In this document: in pieces, positions 1 to 7,429 of the stretch | Layout: each line of letters begins with the position of its first letter | Position numbering within the stretch: the first letter of the stretch is position 1 | NCBI GenBank assembly: GCA_028689195.1 | Contig: JAQTWR010000007.1 | Span: 1 to 19,049, forward strand | Direction: 5' to 3' | DNA length: 19,049 nt | From: Anaerolineales bacterium | GTDB taxonomy: Bacteria > Chloroflexota > Anaerolineae > Anaerolineales > Villigracilaceae | Position numbers and translations under genes: made by a program | Notes under the pieces: generated by a model | The model's database searches: none | Told to the model about the DNA's origin: nothing | The model's input: the letters and a program-made list of their open reading frames with translations, nothing else

Positions 1-857
1 ATGCTCACGCCATGTTCGGGGCAGGCGAGATGCTCGGAGAAATTCAAGTCGAGGGGCGCGGGGCGAAGGTCGTTGCCCTGACTTTTGACCTGCGACTTTT
101 GACCCGATTGCCCATCTACCAAATTAACAGTTAGGTATCCTTCGCCAAACTTCAACGCCGTTTCAATCGAATCGGTCAAGCGGGTGAGCGCGGCTTTCTT
201 TTCTTCCCTATTGCCTTCGTGTGAAATGACGAGACGATCCACAACGGCTTCGATGGTGTGTTGCTTATAGCGATCCAATTCGATTTCATCATCCAGCGAC
301 GAGACGTTTCCATCCACGCGGACGCGGGTGAATCCCGCTTTGCGGATTTCCTCAAACACAGTTTGATACGTTCCCTTGCGCGCGCGCACCAGCGGAGCGA
401 GGATTAATATCCGCGAACCTTCGGGGAGTTTTGCCACCTTGTCTACGATTTCTTCCGCCGATTGCTTCTCCACTTCGCGTCCGCAGATGGGGCAGTGCGG
501 GATTCCCGCGCGCGCAAAGAGCAGGCGCATGTAATCGTAAACTTCGGTGACGGTTCCCACCGTCGAGCGCGGATTGTGGCTGGTGGATTTTTGGTCAATC
601 GAAACGGCGGGGGAGAGACCGTCAATATAATCTACGTCGGGTTTATCCATTTGCCCGATGAATTGACGCGCATACGCGGAAAGCGACTCGACGTAACGCC
701 GCTGACCTTCCGCGAAGATGGTGTCGAACGCAAGCGATGATTTACCCGAACCCGATAAGCCCGTGATGACCACGAACTTATCGCGCGGAATTTCTACCGT
801 TATATTTTTCAAATTGTGGACGCGCGCGCCCACGACGCGAATGACGTTATCTGACAT
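1..857 (-). CDS. uvrA: UvrABC excinuclease subunit A, N-terminal part (cut by window edge)
   Basis: UvrA is the damage-sensing ATPase of nucleotide excision repair; it dimerises, loads UvrB on lesions and leaves. About 285 residues are visible, against roughly 950 in the family. Seen: the opening [19 protein letters not shown], Walker [10 protein letters not shown] at residues 33-41, the signature stretch around [16 protein letters not shown] (51-66), the [18 protein letters not shown] segment (89-105), and a CPICG motif at 122-126. The start is ATG at 857, with AGGAGA seven or so bases upstream. Two oddities: about 15 extra residues near 250-265 arise from a tandem heptamer array (76-103), and the following zinc-module motif reads ACPEHG where CxxC is usual. 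The gene is last in a minus-strand series after pcrA and a diguanylate cyclase, but has its own promoter. Identity is certain. Confidence 0.97.
   Translation of the reverse strand, partial: MSDNVIRVVGARVHNLKNITVEIPRDKFVVITGLSGSGKSSLAFDTIFAEGQRRYVESLSAYARQFIGQMDKPDVDYIDGLSPAVSIDQKSTSHNPRSTVGTVTEVYDYMRLLFARAGIPHCPICGREVEKQSAEEIVDKVAKLPEGSRILILAPLVRARKGTYQTVFEEIRKAGFTRVRVDGNVSSLDDEIELDRYKQHTIEAVVDRLVISHEGNREEKKAALTRLTDSIETALKFGEGYLTVNLVDGQSGQKSQVKSQGNDLRPAPLDLNFSEHLACPEHGVS
76..103. repeat. heptamer tandem array inside uvrA coding sequence
   Basis: Four 7-bp units, each ending in GAC on the plus strand (ccctgac, ttttgac, ctgcgac, ttttgac). They encode part of the extra, Lys/Gln/Ser-rich stretch around UvrA residues 250-261. 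The word composition resembles the array before nadB at 12565-12620. Confidence 0.75.
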
Positions 858-861
858 AAAT

Positions 862-898
862 TCTCCTATCGAGATGTAATATTATAGCACGTCTGTTC
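862..898 (-). promoter_or_regulatory. uvrA promoter with LexA-like box
   Basis: Reading the minus strand, an extended -10 TGCTATAAT (TATAAT at 881-886) is followed by AGGAGA at 862-867 and the ATG at 855-857. No convincing -35 is present at the usual distance. Immediately upstream of the -10, positions 887-898 read GAACAGACGTGC, which differs from the gram-positive/Actinobacteria-type LexA core GAAC-N4-GTTC at one base. The position would suit a repressor, but SOS control is an inference. Confidence 0.55.
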
Positions 899-929
899 TG
901 TGAATAATTGGCTATGCCGTAAACTTCCT

Positions 930-2492
930 CTAGCCTTCGATGCGATTTCGCCCGTTGTTTTTTGCCCGGTATAAAAATGTGTCGGCGGCGTCTAGCAGTT
1001 CGGAAAGCGTTTTTGACTTTATTTCTTCCAGCACAGAAACGCCAATACTCGCGGCGATATTGAAGGTGGAATTTTCCGCGCGGATGGGGAGTTGTGAAAT
1101 CTCCCGCCTGATTCTTTCGGCGGTTTTGAGGGCGACGCTTTTTTCCGTCTCGGGCAGCAGGATGACAAACTCCTCTCCGCCATAACGCCCGGCAAGATCG
1201 CATTGGCGGAGCGCGCCGCGCAAAGAAGCCGCCAGGGCTTTCAAGGCTTCATCTCCAACCGCGTGACCGTAGGTATCGTTCACTTTCTTGAAAAAATCAA
1301 TATCCAACATCAAGAGCGCGAGCGGTCTTTCGTAGCGGAGCGCGCGCGCAATTTCAAACTCGCTTGCTTGAAAAAAATATCGGCGGTTCAATAATCCTGT
1401 TAGCGGGTCTATCATCGCGAAGCGTTCCACTTCTTTGTATAACTTCACCCGTTCGGTTACGTCGCGGATTGTTACTGCGCGCCCCAGTTGAATATTGGGT
1501 TTGTAATTTACGGGCGAGATAACCACGTCGAAATATAATTTTTTCGCTGCGTTTTCGACGGTTATTTCGGCGTGAAGGGAAGGCTTGCCCTTGAATTGAG
1601 CAAGCAAATCAGGGAAGCGTTCGAGCAGTTCTGAGGCGGGCTTGCCGATGACTTGTTTGTCCGTAACGCCGAGAAATCCCTGCGCCGCCGGGTTGATGTC
1701 TATCACCAGGTTTTCGTTATCGAGAATAATAATTCCATCGCGCAGATTTTCGATAATCAGGTCGTATGCCAGCGGTCTGAGATTAAATAACTTGAAACGG
1801 AATAACGCGACCATGATAAAAACCGACGCGACGCTGAAGGTGATCGGCGTGAAATTGAAATGCGGAATGGGGGATATGCCCAGCACGTAAAGCATATCTG
1901 TTAATAACGGCAATGAAAGGCTGAACATCAAAAGATACAATTGTTGCCGATAGACTGGTTTGGTGATGGTTAATGAACGTCCCATCATCCAGAAACATGA
2001 AAGGAATAATGGGTAGCTAATGATCGTGTTCGCGTAAAACGCGGGACCATAATCGCTGACCAGCAAACAAAATGGGGCGGTAGAACAATCGAGATATGGC
2101 GTTCCCCGAAAAAGATGATGAAGGTCGTTTGTCCATATCAAGACCAATATGCTTAGGATAGGCGCGGCGAAGATAGGCAGTAATTTTTTGACTTGTTTTA
2201 CGCGATTTGTAAAATGTAACGTCAATTCCAGCCAGAATAGCGGCAAGGGGAAAATTCCAAAAAATTGGATATTTGCCCAGAATAACTTTCCCTCTAATGG
2301 TATCGCGGCAATTTCCAGCGCGAAGCCGATCACCCAGATTTGCAGCGCGATGACCATGCGCAAAAAAACGCCGCCGAGCGGTCTGTTACGAAAACGCCAT
2401 ATCGCAACAATGACAATTGACAATAAAATAGACGCCAGAGCCAGGGGCAGAATGTACGGGGTGTAAGCGAACTCGAACAATTTTGCATTCAT
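930..2492 (-). CDS. membrane diguanylate cyclase: 7TM sensor, PAS, GGDEF
   Basis: Predicted to make cyclic di-GMP from two GTP in response to a signal sensed at the membrane. Seven hydrophobic segments fill residues 10-230, in the style of the HisKA_7TM sensor region. A PAS-like domain follows (about 242-350, with FLGVTDKQVIG and RDVTERV). The GGDEF domain covers about 356-518: DPLTGLLNRRYF at 362-373, metal-site DIDFFKKVND at 397-406, active-site GGEEF at 438-442. The inhibitory I-site RxxD is present as RQCD at 429-432, five residues before GGEEF, so product feedback is likely. No histidine-kinase domain or EAL domain is seen. The start at 2492 is fixed by a strong AGGAGG eight bases upstream. 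It sits 39 bp after pcrA and before uvrA, an unusual neighbourhood for a signalling enzyme. The signal is unknown. Confidence 0.93.
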   Translation of the reverse strand: MNAKLFEFAYTPYILPLALASILLSIVIVAIWRFRNRPLGGVFLRMVIALQIWVIGFALEIAAIPLEGKLFWANIQFFGIFPLPLFWLELTLHFTNRVKQVKKLLPIFAAPILSILVLIWTNDLHHLFRGTPYLDCSTAPFCLLVSDYGPAFYANTIISYPLFLSCFWMMGRSLTITKPVYRQQLYLLMFSLSLPLLTDMLYVLGISPIPHFNFTPITFSVASVFIMVALFRFKLFNLRPLAYDLIIENLRDGIIILDNENLVIDINPAAQGFLGVTDKQVIGKPASELLERFPDLLAQFKGKPSLHAEITVENAAKKLYFDVVISPVNYKPNIQLGRAVTIRDVTERVKLYKEVERFAMIDPLTGLLNRRYFFQASEFEIARALRYERPLALLMLDIDFFKKVNDTYGHAVGDEALKALAASLRGALRQCDLAGRYGGEEFVILLPETEKSVALKTAERIRREISQLPIRAENSTFNIAASIGVSVLEEIKSKTLSELLDAADTFLYRAKNNGRNRIEG

Positions 2493-2531
2493 GCAAACAT
2501 CCTCCTTTTGCTATGGATGGCGCAATATGCG

Positions 2532-4718
2532 TTATATGATTACAAGGTTTGCCAGGCTCGCCGCCAAACGCTTAAGCCCAACGGATTTGAATTCGATCAC
2601 CACGATCTCATCGCCGTCTTGTATTTGACTTTCTTGTACGATGCCTTCGCCAAAGGATGCGTGCCTAACGCGGTCTCCGGAGTTGAATTTATTTTGGATA
2701 ATAGGAGCAGACCGCGAGGGCGGCGGCGGCAGAACCCAATCCAAAAGCGGGGATGAACTTCGGGAGCGCGAAGAACCTGAACTGCGTCCCGTCCGCGATT
2801 TTCCGGCGAGGAGATTCGCTGGAACGTCGTCTAAAAATCGGGACGGATACATCTCGTCGGACATCATCCTTCCGCCGCGTTGATTGGCGCGCAGTAAATA
2901 CAACCTGTCTTTTGCGCGCGTGATGCCGACGTAGAAGAGGCGGCGTTCTTCTTCCATTTGCGATGGCTCGTCGAACGAACGGCTGTGCGGAATGATGCCG
3001 TCGTCGAGACCGACGATGAAGACCACGCCGAACTCAAGTCCCTTCGCGGCGTGGAGCGTGAGCAGCGTGACCGCGTTGCCGTCGGTGATGGTGTCCTGAT
3101 CGGCGACGAGCGCGATGTGTTCGAGGAACTCGTCCATTGTGCGCGTGGAATATTCTTCGGCGAGACGACGGAGTTCTTCCACATTATCCCAGCGTTCTTT
3201 GCTTTCTTCGGTATCATCTTCGACGATGTAGTCTTTGTAGTTAATGTCTTTGACGATTTGGTCGAAGAGTTCTGCGGTGGTGCGCGTGGCGGATAGTGCG
3301 AGCCAATCGGCGAACATGCCGCCGAAATCTGCGAGCGGAACGGCGGCGCGCCCCGTGAAACTTTTGTAGTGCGGAGAGTCCGCGCCGCGCGCAAGATCAA
3401 GCAATAATTCGCCGGGCGTCATATTGTTTTGTCCTGCAATGACATGCAGTGTCGTGAGCGTCTTCTCGCCAATGCCGCGCGGCGGAACGTTAATGACGCG
3501 ACTGAGCGCGGCTTCGTCGGCGGGGTTATGCACAAGGCGCAAAAAAGCAACCATGTCTTTCACTTCGCGGCGACCATAAAAGCGTTGCGCCCCGACAAGT
3601 TTATGCGGCAGGCGCGCCTGCAGGAACGCTTCTTCGATGAGGCGCGACATGGCGTTGGTGCGATACATCACGGCGCAATCGCCCAATTGAAATTGCTGCG
3701 AGACAACCAATTCCGCGACGGTGTTGACGATAAATTCCGCTTCGGCGTAATCGTTGTAGGCTTCAAAGAAAATGATCTTGTCGCCTGCGCCGCGCTCGCT
3801 GAATAATTTTTTCTTGCGGCGATTCTGCGCGCGGTCAATGACGCCCATTGCCGCGTCGAGGATGTTTTGGCGCGAGCGGTAATTCTCTTCGAGCAGGACA
3901 ACTTGCGCTTCGGGAAAGTCCTGTTCAAAACGCTGCACGTTGCGATAGTCCGCGCCGCGCCAGGCGTAAATGGATTGGTCGGGGTCGCCCACGCAGAAGA
4001 TGTTTTTATGATATGACGCGAGATGTTTTACTAAAGCATACTGCGCGAGGTTGGTATCTTGGAATTCATCCACAAGAACGTGCTTGAAACGCTGTGCGTA
4101 TTTATCGCGGACGGCGGGATTTTCTTCGAGTAGTCTTGCGGTGTAAACCAAGAGGTCGTCAAAGTCCACGGCATTGCTGGCGACGAGTCTTTTTTGATAT
4201 TCTCTGTACACGCGCTGGACGACTTCATCGCGGTAGGTGTTGATTGGAAAATCATCGGGCAGAATCAATTCGTTCTTCGCGCGAGAAATCGCGGCGTGGA
4301 TGCTCTGCGCGCGATACAACTTATCGTTCAAATTAAATTCTTTGATAATCGTTTTGACGATGCGTTCCTGATCGTCAGAATCGAAAATCACGAAATTGGA
4401 TTGAAGCGGAAGATGATCCGTCTCGCGCCGCAGAATCCGCGCGCAGATGGAATGGAACGTGCCGAGCATGATGCCGTCGGTCGCCTGCTCGTTGAGCATG
4501 GATTTGACGCGGTTGTCCATTTCTTTTGCGGCTTTATTGGTGAAGGTGACAGCCAAAATCTGCCACGGGCGGACTCCCTCGGAGGCGATGAGATACGCGA
4601 TGCGCTGAGTCAATACGCGCGTCTTGCCTGAGCCGGGACCGGCGATCACTAACACGGGACCGTCGGGCGCGGTCACGGCTTTACGTTGTTGGGGGTTGAG
4701 GATGTTGAGGAAGTCCAT
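2532..4718 (-). CDS. pcrA: UvrD/PcrA-type superfamily 1 DNA helicase
   Basis: ATP-driven 3'-5' helicase acting in repair, replication-fork rescue and probably RNA polymerase removal. At 728 residues it has the normal PcrA length. Seen: Q-motif region LNPQQRKAV (7-15), Walker A GPGSGKT (27-33), Walker B VDEFQDT (216-222), motif III GDPDQSIYAWRGA (244-256), motif IV ENYRS (278-282), motif V LLTLHAAKGLEF, and motif VI EERRLFYVGITRAKDRL. After a Ser/Arg-rich linker, the last 48 residues (GDRVRHASFGEGIV onward) match the Tudor-like tail of PcrA, which in the family contacts RNA polymerase. The ATG at 4718 has no clear Shine-Dalgarno; the leader is a heptamer array. The diguanylate cyclase gene follows after 39 bp. 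Confidence 0.97.
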   Translation of the reverse strand: MDFLNILNPQQRKAVTAPDGPVLVIAGPGSGKTRVLTQRIAYLIASEGVRPWQILAVTFTNKAAKEMDNRVKSMLNEQATDGIMLGTFHSICARILRRETDHLPLQSNFVIFDSDDQERIVKTIIKEFNLNDKLYRAQSIHAAISRAKNELILPDDFPINTYRDEVVQRVYREYQKRLVASNAVDFDDLLVYTARLLEENPAVRDKYAQRFKHVLVDEFQDTNLAQYALVKHLASYHKNIFCVGDPDQSIYAWRGADYRNVQRFEQDFPEAQVVLLEENYRSRQNILDAAMGVIDRAQNRRKKKLFSERGAGDKIIFFEAYNDYAEAEFIVNTVAELVVSQQFQLGDCAVMYRTNAMSRLIEEAFLQARLPHKLVGAQRFYGRREVKDMVAFLRLVHNPADEAALSRVINVPPRGIGEKTLTTLHVIAGQNNMTPGELLLDLARGADSPHYKSFTGRAAVPLADFGGMFADWLALSATRTTAELFDQIVKDINYKDYIVEDDTEESKERWDNVEELRRLAEEYSTRTMDEFLEHIALVADQDTITDGNAVTLLTLHAAKGLEFGVVFIVGLDDGIIPHSRSFDEPSQMEEERRLFYVGITRAKDRLYLLRANQRGGRMMSDEMYPSRFLDDVPANLLAGKSRTGRSSGSSRSRSSSPLLDWVLPPPPSRSAPIIQNKFNSGDRVRHASFGEGIVQESQIQDGDEIVVIEFKSVGLKRLAASLANLVII

Positions 4719-4723
4719 TTGAA

Positions 4724-4758
4724 AGGATGAAGGATGAAAGATAAAGGATGAAAAAATA
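4724..4758. repeat. heptamer tandem array (aggatga) before pcrA
   Basis: Five 7-bp periods: aggatga, aggatga, aagataa, aggatga, then a degenerate A-rich unit. It starts 5 bp from the pcrA start codon and replaces any recognisable ribosome-binding site. The same aggatga unit occurs at 14234-14261 after nadB. Confidence 0.8.
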
Positions 4759-4790
4759 ATTTGTCCCGCAAGTTGTCGCGCCTGCGGGAC
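4752..4790 (-). terminator. probable Rho-independent terminator of mscL
   Basis: A perfect 8-bp stem, GTCCCGCA at 4763-4770 with TGCGGGAC at 4783-4790, and a 12-base loop. Read on the minus strand it is followed by AAATTATTTTTT. It lies just downstream of mscL and before pcrA. The U-tract starts a few bases late, so efficiency is uncertain. Confidence 0.6.
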
Positions 4791-4830
4791 TGACTATTTG
4801 ACTATGAGACTATGCAACTATTCGACTATT
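4791..4830. repeat. octamer tandem array overlapping the mscL stop codon
   Basis: Five 8-bp units: tgactatt, tgactatg, agactatg, caactatt, cgactatt. The last unit contains the TAG stop codon of mscL (4826-4828, minus strand), so the array reaches into the 3' end of the gene. Confidence 0.8.
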
Positions 4831-5224
4831 TGATTTCAGAAGTGCAGTTCGGGCAGCGGGTGGCTTTGATCGAAATGGCGGTGAAGCAGTGCGGGCAATC
4901 TTTGGTGGTGGGTTCTGCCGGAGCGGCGGCGGGCGCGGGTTTCTTCATGTTATTTGCCGCTTTAACAATGAGGAAGATGACGAAGGCAATGACAAGGAAG
5001 TCCACAACCGTCTGGATGAATAAGCCATATTTGATAATCGCATCGCCAGCGGTGAAGGACAAATTAGAAAAACTGACGCCGCCCATTACAAGCCCGATCA
5101 ACGGCATGATGATGTCATTGACCAGCGAGCCGACGATCTTTCCAAATGCGCCGCCGATGATGACCGCAACGGCAAGGTCCAGCACATTGCCGCGCATTAC
5201 AAAATCTTTGAATTCTTTTATCAT
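4826..5224 (-). CDS. mscL: large-conductance mechanosensitive channel with C-terminal zinc ribbon
   Basis: Homopentameric inner-membrane channel that opens under high membrane tension to release solutes during osmotic downshock. It has 132 residues. Seen: the conserved N-terminal [24 protein letters not shown] (residues 1-24, TM1 pore helix), a periplasmic loop around 45-65, and TM2 at about 68-88. The usual amphipathic C-terminal helix is replaced by a Pro/Ala linker (95-107) and a zinc-ribbon pattern, Cys110-x2-Cys113 and Cys124-x2-Cys127. ATG at 5224 is preceded by AAGGAGA. A strong promoter lies upstream. The stop codon falls in an octamer array. Similar zinc-ribbon tails exist in some MscL proteins as far as I recall; the tail's role is not known to me. 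Confidence 0.96.
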   Translation of the reverse strand: MIKEFKDFVMRGNVLDLAVAVIIGGAFGKIVGSLVNDIIMPLIGLVMGGVSFSNLSFTAGDAIIKYGLFIQTVVDFLVIAFVIFLIVKAANNMKKPAPAAAPAEPTTKDCPHCFTAISIKATRCPNCTSEIK

Positions 5225-5263
5225 ACGGTCTCCTTGAATTTTATTGTGAATGAATGCGCGTGA

Positions 5264-5292
5264 ATTCTATGTGACCTGACGAAGATTGTCAA
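5264..5292 (-). promoter_or_regulatory. sigma70-type promoter of mscL
   Basis: On the minus strand TTGACA (5287-5292), a 17-bp spacer and TAGAAT (5264-5269), followed by a leader of about 35 bases and the ribosome site AAGGAGA (5229-5235). This is close to consensus and the strongest -35/-10 pair in the window. Confidence 0.85.
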
Positions 5293-5309
5293 CGGGATAA
5301 CCCGCGATA

Positions 5310-5331
5310 TGCTAAAATAGGCGCATTGGAG
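5310..5331 (+). promoter_or_regulatory. extended -10 promoter and RBS of the DUF151 gene
   Basis: TGCTAAAAT at 5310-5318 is an extended -10 element with no clear -35 at 17 bp. GGAG at 5328-5331 is spaced six bases from the ATG at 5338 and decides that start over the in-frame TTG at 5326. The promoter diverges from that of mscL, about 20 bp away. Confidence 0.6.
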
Positions 5332-5337
5332 TTGCCT

Positions 5338-5889
5338 ATGTCAGATATGGTCGAAGTGATTATTGATAGTATCCGCGTGCATTTAATGGCGCCGCAGCGC
5401 GTGATCGTCCTCAAGCAAACTGACCGCGAACGCTTTCTCACCATTTGGGTTGGACCGTATGAGGCGGAAGCGATCACCGTCGCGCTGCAGGAAGTGGAAG
5501 TGGCGCGCCCGCTCACCCATGATTTGATCAAAAATATTTTCGGCGCGTTCAACGCCCGAATTATGCGCATCGAAATCGTCCGACTGCAAAACGAAATCTT
5601 CTACGGCAATATCATCGTAGAAGCGGATGGGCGCGAAGTCCACATTGACTCGCGTCCCTCTGACGCAATCGCGATTGCCGTGCGCGCGCATGTGCCGATC
5701 CTCGTCCATTCTGATATTATGGAAACGGCTGGCATCCTGCCCGAACAGGATATGCCCGAAGACAGCGCTCCCGCCACAAAAACGCCGCCCCCTCCGCTCG
5801 CCGACGAAGGCAGCGATAGGTTATCCGTATTCAAAGATTTTATGGATAAACTGGATATTGACGGTTCTGATAAAGACAGCCCCGCGTAG
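5338..5889 (+). CDS. DUF151 / bifunctional nuclease (BFN) domain protein
   Basis: A 183-residue cytosolic protein of the BFN (DUF151) family. Family members in plants were described as having RNase and DNase activity; bacterial roles are poorly known. Seen: the core from MVEVIIDSIRV to about residue 135, with VGPYEAEAI, THDLIKNIFGAF, FYGNIIVE and the family hallmark DSRPSDAIAIAVR (about residues 103-115). The remaining 45 residues are a Pro/Ser/Asp-rich, probably disordered tail. The gene precedes dnaB by 87 bp with a palindromic repeat in between, so co-transcription is likely but any functional link to replication is inference. Confidence 0.9.
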   Translation: MSDMVEVIIDSIRVHLMAPQRVIVLKQTDRERFLTIWVGPYEAEAITVALQEVEVARPLTHDLIKNIFGAFNARIMRIEIVRLQNEIFYGNIIVEADGREVHIDSRPSDAIAIAVRAHVPILVHSDIMETAGILPEQDMPEDSAPATKTPPPPLADEGSDRLSVFKDFMDKLDIDGSDKDSPA

Positions 5890-5895
5890 ATCGCG

Positions 5896-5960
5896 CGGAG
5901 TCCAATGACTCGCGTCGTTGGATTTTCTTTTCTTCCAAAGCCAAGAGACTTTGGACTCCG
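5896..5960. repeat. palindromic intergenic repeat before dnaB
   Basis: Perfect terminal 10-bp inverted repeat (cggagtccaa at 5896-5905, ttggactccg at 5951-5960) enclosing a second stem TTGGA/TCCAA around a T-rich loop. It fills the DUF151-dnaB gap and ends 16 bp before the dnaB start. Without a terminal T-run it is not a classical terminator. Confidence 0.7.
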
Positions 5961-5976
5961 ATTGCAAAAATATTCA

Positions 5977-7371
5977 ATGACAGATTCCTTCCCCCAAGAA
6001 CCTCCCTACGGGGATGATCAATCCGCCCCAAGCTCTCCATCCTCGATGGTACCGCATAGCCGCGAAGCCGAGGAAGCCGTTGTAGGGGCGGTGCTGATTA
6101 ATCCCGAAGCGTATTACGACGTCGCTCAATTCCTGAACGCGGATGATTTCTACATCCACCGCAATCAATGGATTTGGGACGCGTTCGTGCGCCTGCACGA
6201 GCAGCGTATTCCCGTTGATTTGCTCACGCTTTCGGAAGAACTCGACCGAAATAATCAACTCGCGGAAGTCGGCGGGTCGGCGTATCTCACTTCATTAATC
6301 AATCAAGCGCCGTCGTCGCTCAATGCCGAAGCATACGGACGCATCGTGGAGGGACACTCCGTCCGCCGCAAGATGATTACCGCCGCCAATAAAATCGCGT
6401 CCATCGCGTATAACGAATCATCCACCGTTGAAGACGTAATGAACGAGGCGGAAAAAGCCGTCTTCAATGTCAGCGAACGCCGCCTCAAACACGACCTTCA
6501 GCCGATCTCTGACGTGCTGAGCGATTACTACGACCGAATAGACGACCTCGCCAAACGTCCCGAAGAAATTCATGGCGTGCCGACGGGTTTCGTTGACCTC
6601 GACAAAATGCTCAGCGGACTTCAACCTTCGGATTTGCTTATCATCGCGGGGCGTCCGGGTCAGGGCAAGACGGGTTTTTTGCTTTCCCTCGCCAAGAACG
6701 CCGCGCTGACGCATAAAAAACACGTCGCCATTTTTTCATTGGAAATGTCTAATGAACAGGTGGTTCAGCGCTTGATCGCGCAGGAGACGGGCATTGATTC
6801 GCAAAGGCTTCGCAACGGAAAGTTGCAGGAAAACGAATGGCCCCTGTTTACGCACGCCATCGAAGTTTTTTCGGATACGCATATTTATCTCGACGATACG
6901 CCCGCGATTACACCGCTGCAACTCCGCACCAAATGCCGCCGCCTGCACATGGAATATGGCGTTGATTTAATCATCATTGACTATCTGCAACTCATGGGCG
7001 GCGATTCGCGCAACGATAACCGCGTGCAGGAAGTCTCGCACATCTCGCGCAGTTTGAAAGTCCTCGCGCGCGAATTAAACGTCCCTGTGTTGACCGCCGC
7101 GCAGTTGAGCCGCGCCGTCGAGCAGCGCACCGATAAACGCCCCGTGCTTTCAGATTTGAGAGAGTCGGGAAGTCTTGAACAGGATGCGGATATTGTCATG
7201 TTCATCTACCGTCCCGACCAATATGAGAAGGATACGGATAAGCAGAACATCGCCGAGATTATCATCGCCAAGCATCGCAACGGACCTGTGGGCAGCGTGG
7301 AGTTGATCTTCCGCGGCGCGTTGGCGAAGTTCGAGAACGCGGCGACGAAGACGTTCAAACCCAACGAGTAA
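5977..7371 (+). CDS. dnaB: replicative DNA helicase DnaB
   Basis: Hexameric 5'-3' helicase that unwinds the fork and recruits primase. It has 464 residues, the usual size. Seen: the N-terminal domain from VPHSREAEEAVVGAVL (25-40) to about 165, linker, then the RecA-like domain: GVPTGFVDLDKMLSGLQ (200-216), Walker A GRPGQGKT (225-232; the family more often has ARPSMGKT), SLEMS (254-258), Walker B LIIIDYLQLM (331-340), LSRAVEQR...RPVLSDLRESGSLEQDADIVMFIYR (378-412), and the arginine-finger segment AKHRNGPVG (431-439). ATG 5977 is preferred over the upstream in-frame ATG 5905, which lies in the palindromic repeat and adds 24 unrelated residues. No Shine-Dalgarno is visible. It heads a DnaD/loader cassette. 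Confidence 0.97.
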   Translation: MTDSFPQEPPYGDDQSAPSSPSSMVPHSREAEEAVVGAVLINPEAYYDVAQFLNADDFYIHRNQWIWDAFVRLHEQRIPVDLLTLSEELDRNNQLAEVGGSAYLTSLINQAPSSLNAEAYGRIVEGHSVRRKMITAANKIASIAYNESSTVEDVMNEAEKAVFNVSERRLKHDLQPISDVLSDYYDRIDDLAKRPEEIHGVPTGFVDLDKMLSGLQPSDLLIIAGRPGQGKTGFLLSLAKNAALTHKKHVAIFSLEMSNEQVVQRLIAQETGIDSQRLRNGKLQENEWPLFTHAIEVFSDTHIYLDDTPAITPLQLRTKCRRLHMEYGVDLIIIDYLQLMGGDSRNDNRVQEVSHISRSLKVLARELNVPVLTAAQLSRAVEQRTDKRPVLSDLRESGSLEQDADIVMFIYRPDQYEKDTDKQNIAEIIIAKHRNGPVGSVELIFRGALAKFENAATKTFKPNE

Positions 7372-7373
7372 AA

Positions 7374-7427
7374 TAATTACCAATTACCAATTACAACCGG
7401 TAATTGGTAATTGGTAATTGGTAATTA
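7374..7427. repeat. inverted heptamer array between dnaB and dnaD-like gene
   Basis: Three taattac/caattac-type units are followed by about four taattgg units, giving 7-bp periodicity and a perfect inverted repeat of about 20 bp (7374-7394 against 7400-7420 or one period later). It fills the entire dnaB-dnaD gap and ends two bases before the ATG at 7430. Confidence 0.85.
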
Positions 7428-7429
7428 AC

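Noticed and set aside
930..2492. Sensor histidine kinase
   Set aside because: The 7TM region resembles that of some kinases, but the output domain is GGDEF (GGEEF with DxLTGLxNRR); no H-box or HATPase is present.
2864..3400. 178-codon open frame on the same strand as pcrA
   Set aside because: It overlaps pcrA helicase motifs in another frame and is Ser/Arg/Thr-rich with no domain; pcrA itself is intact.
7374..7427. CRISPR-like array or origin iterons next to dnaB
   Set aside because: The units are 7 bp without spacers and form an inverted repeat; no cas genes, DnaA boxes or dnaA gene are nearby.
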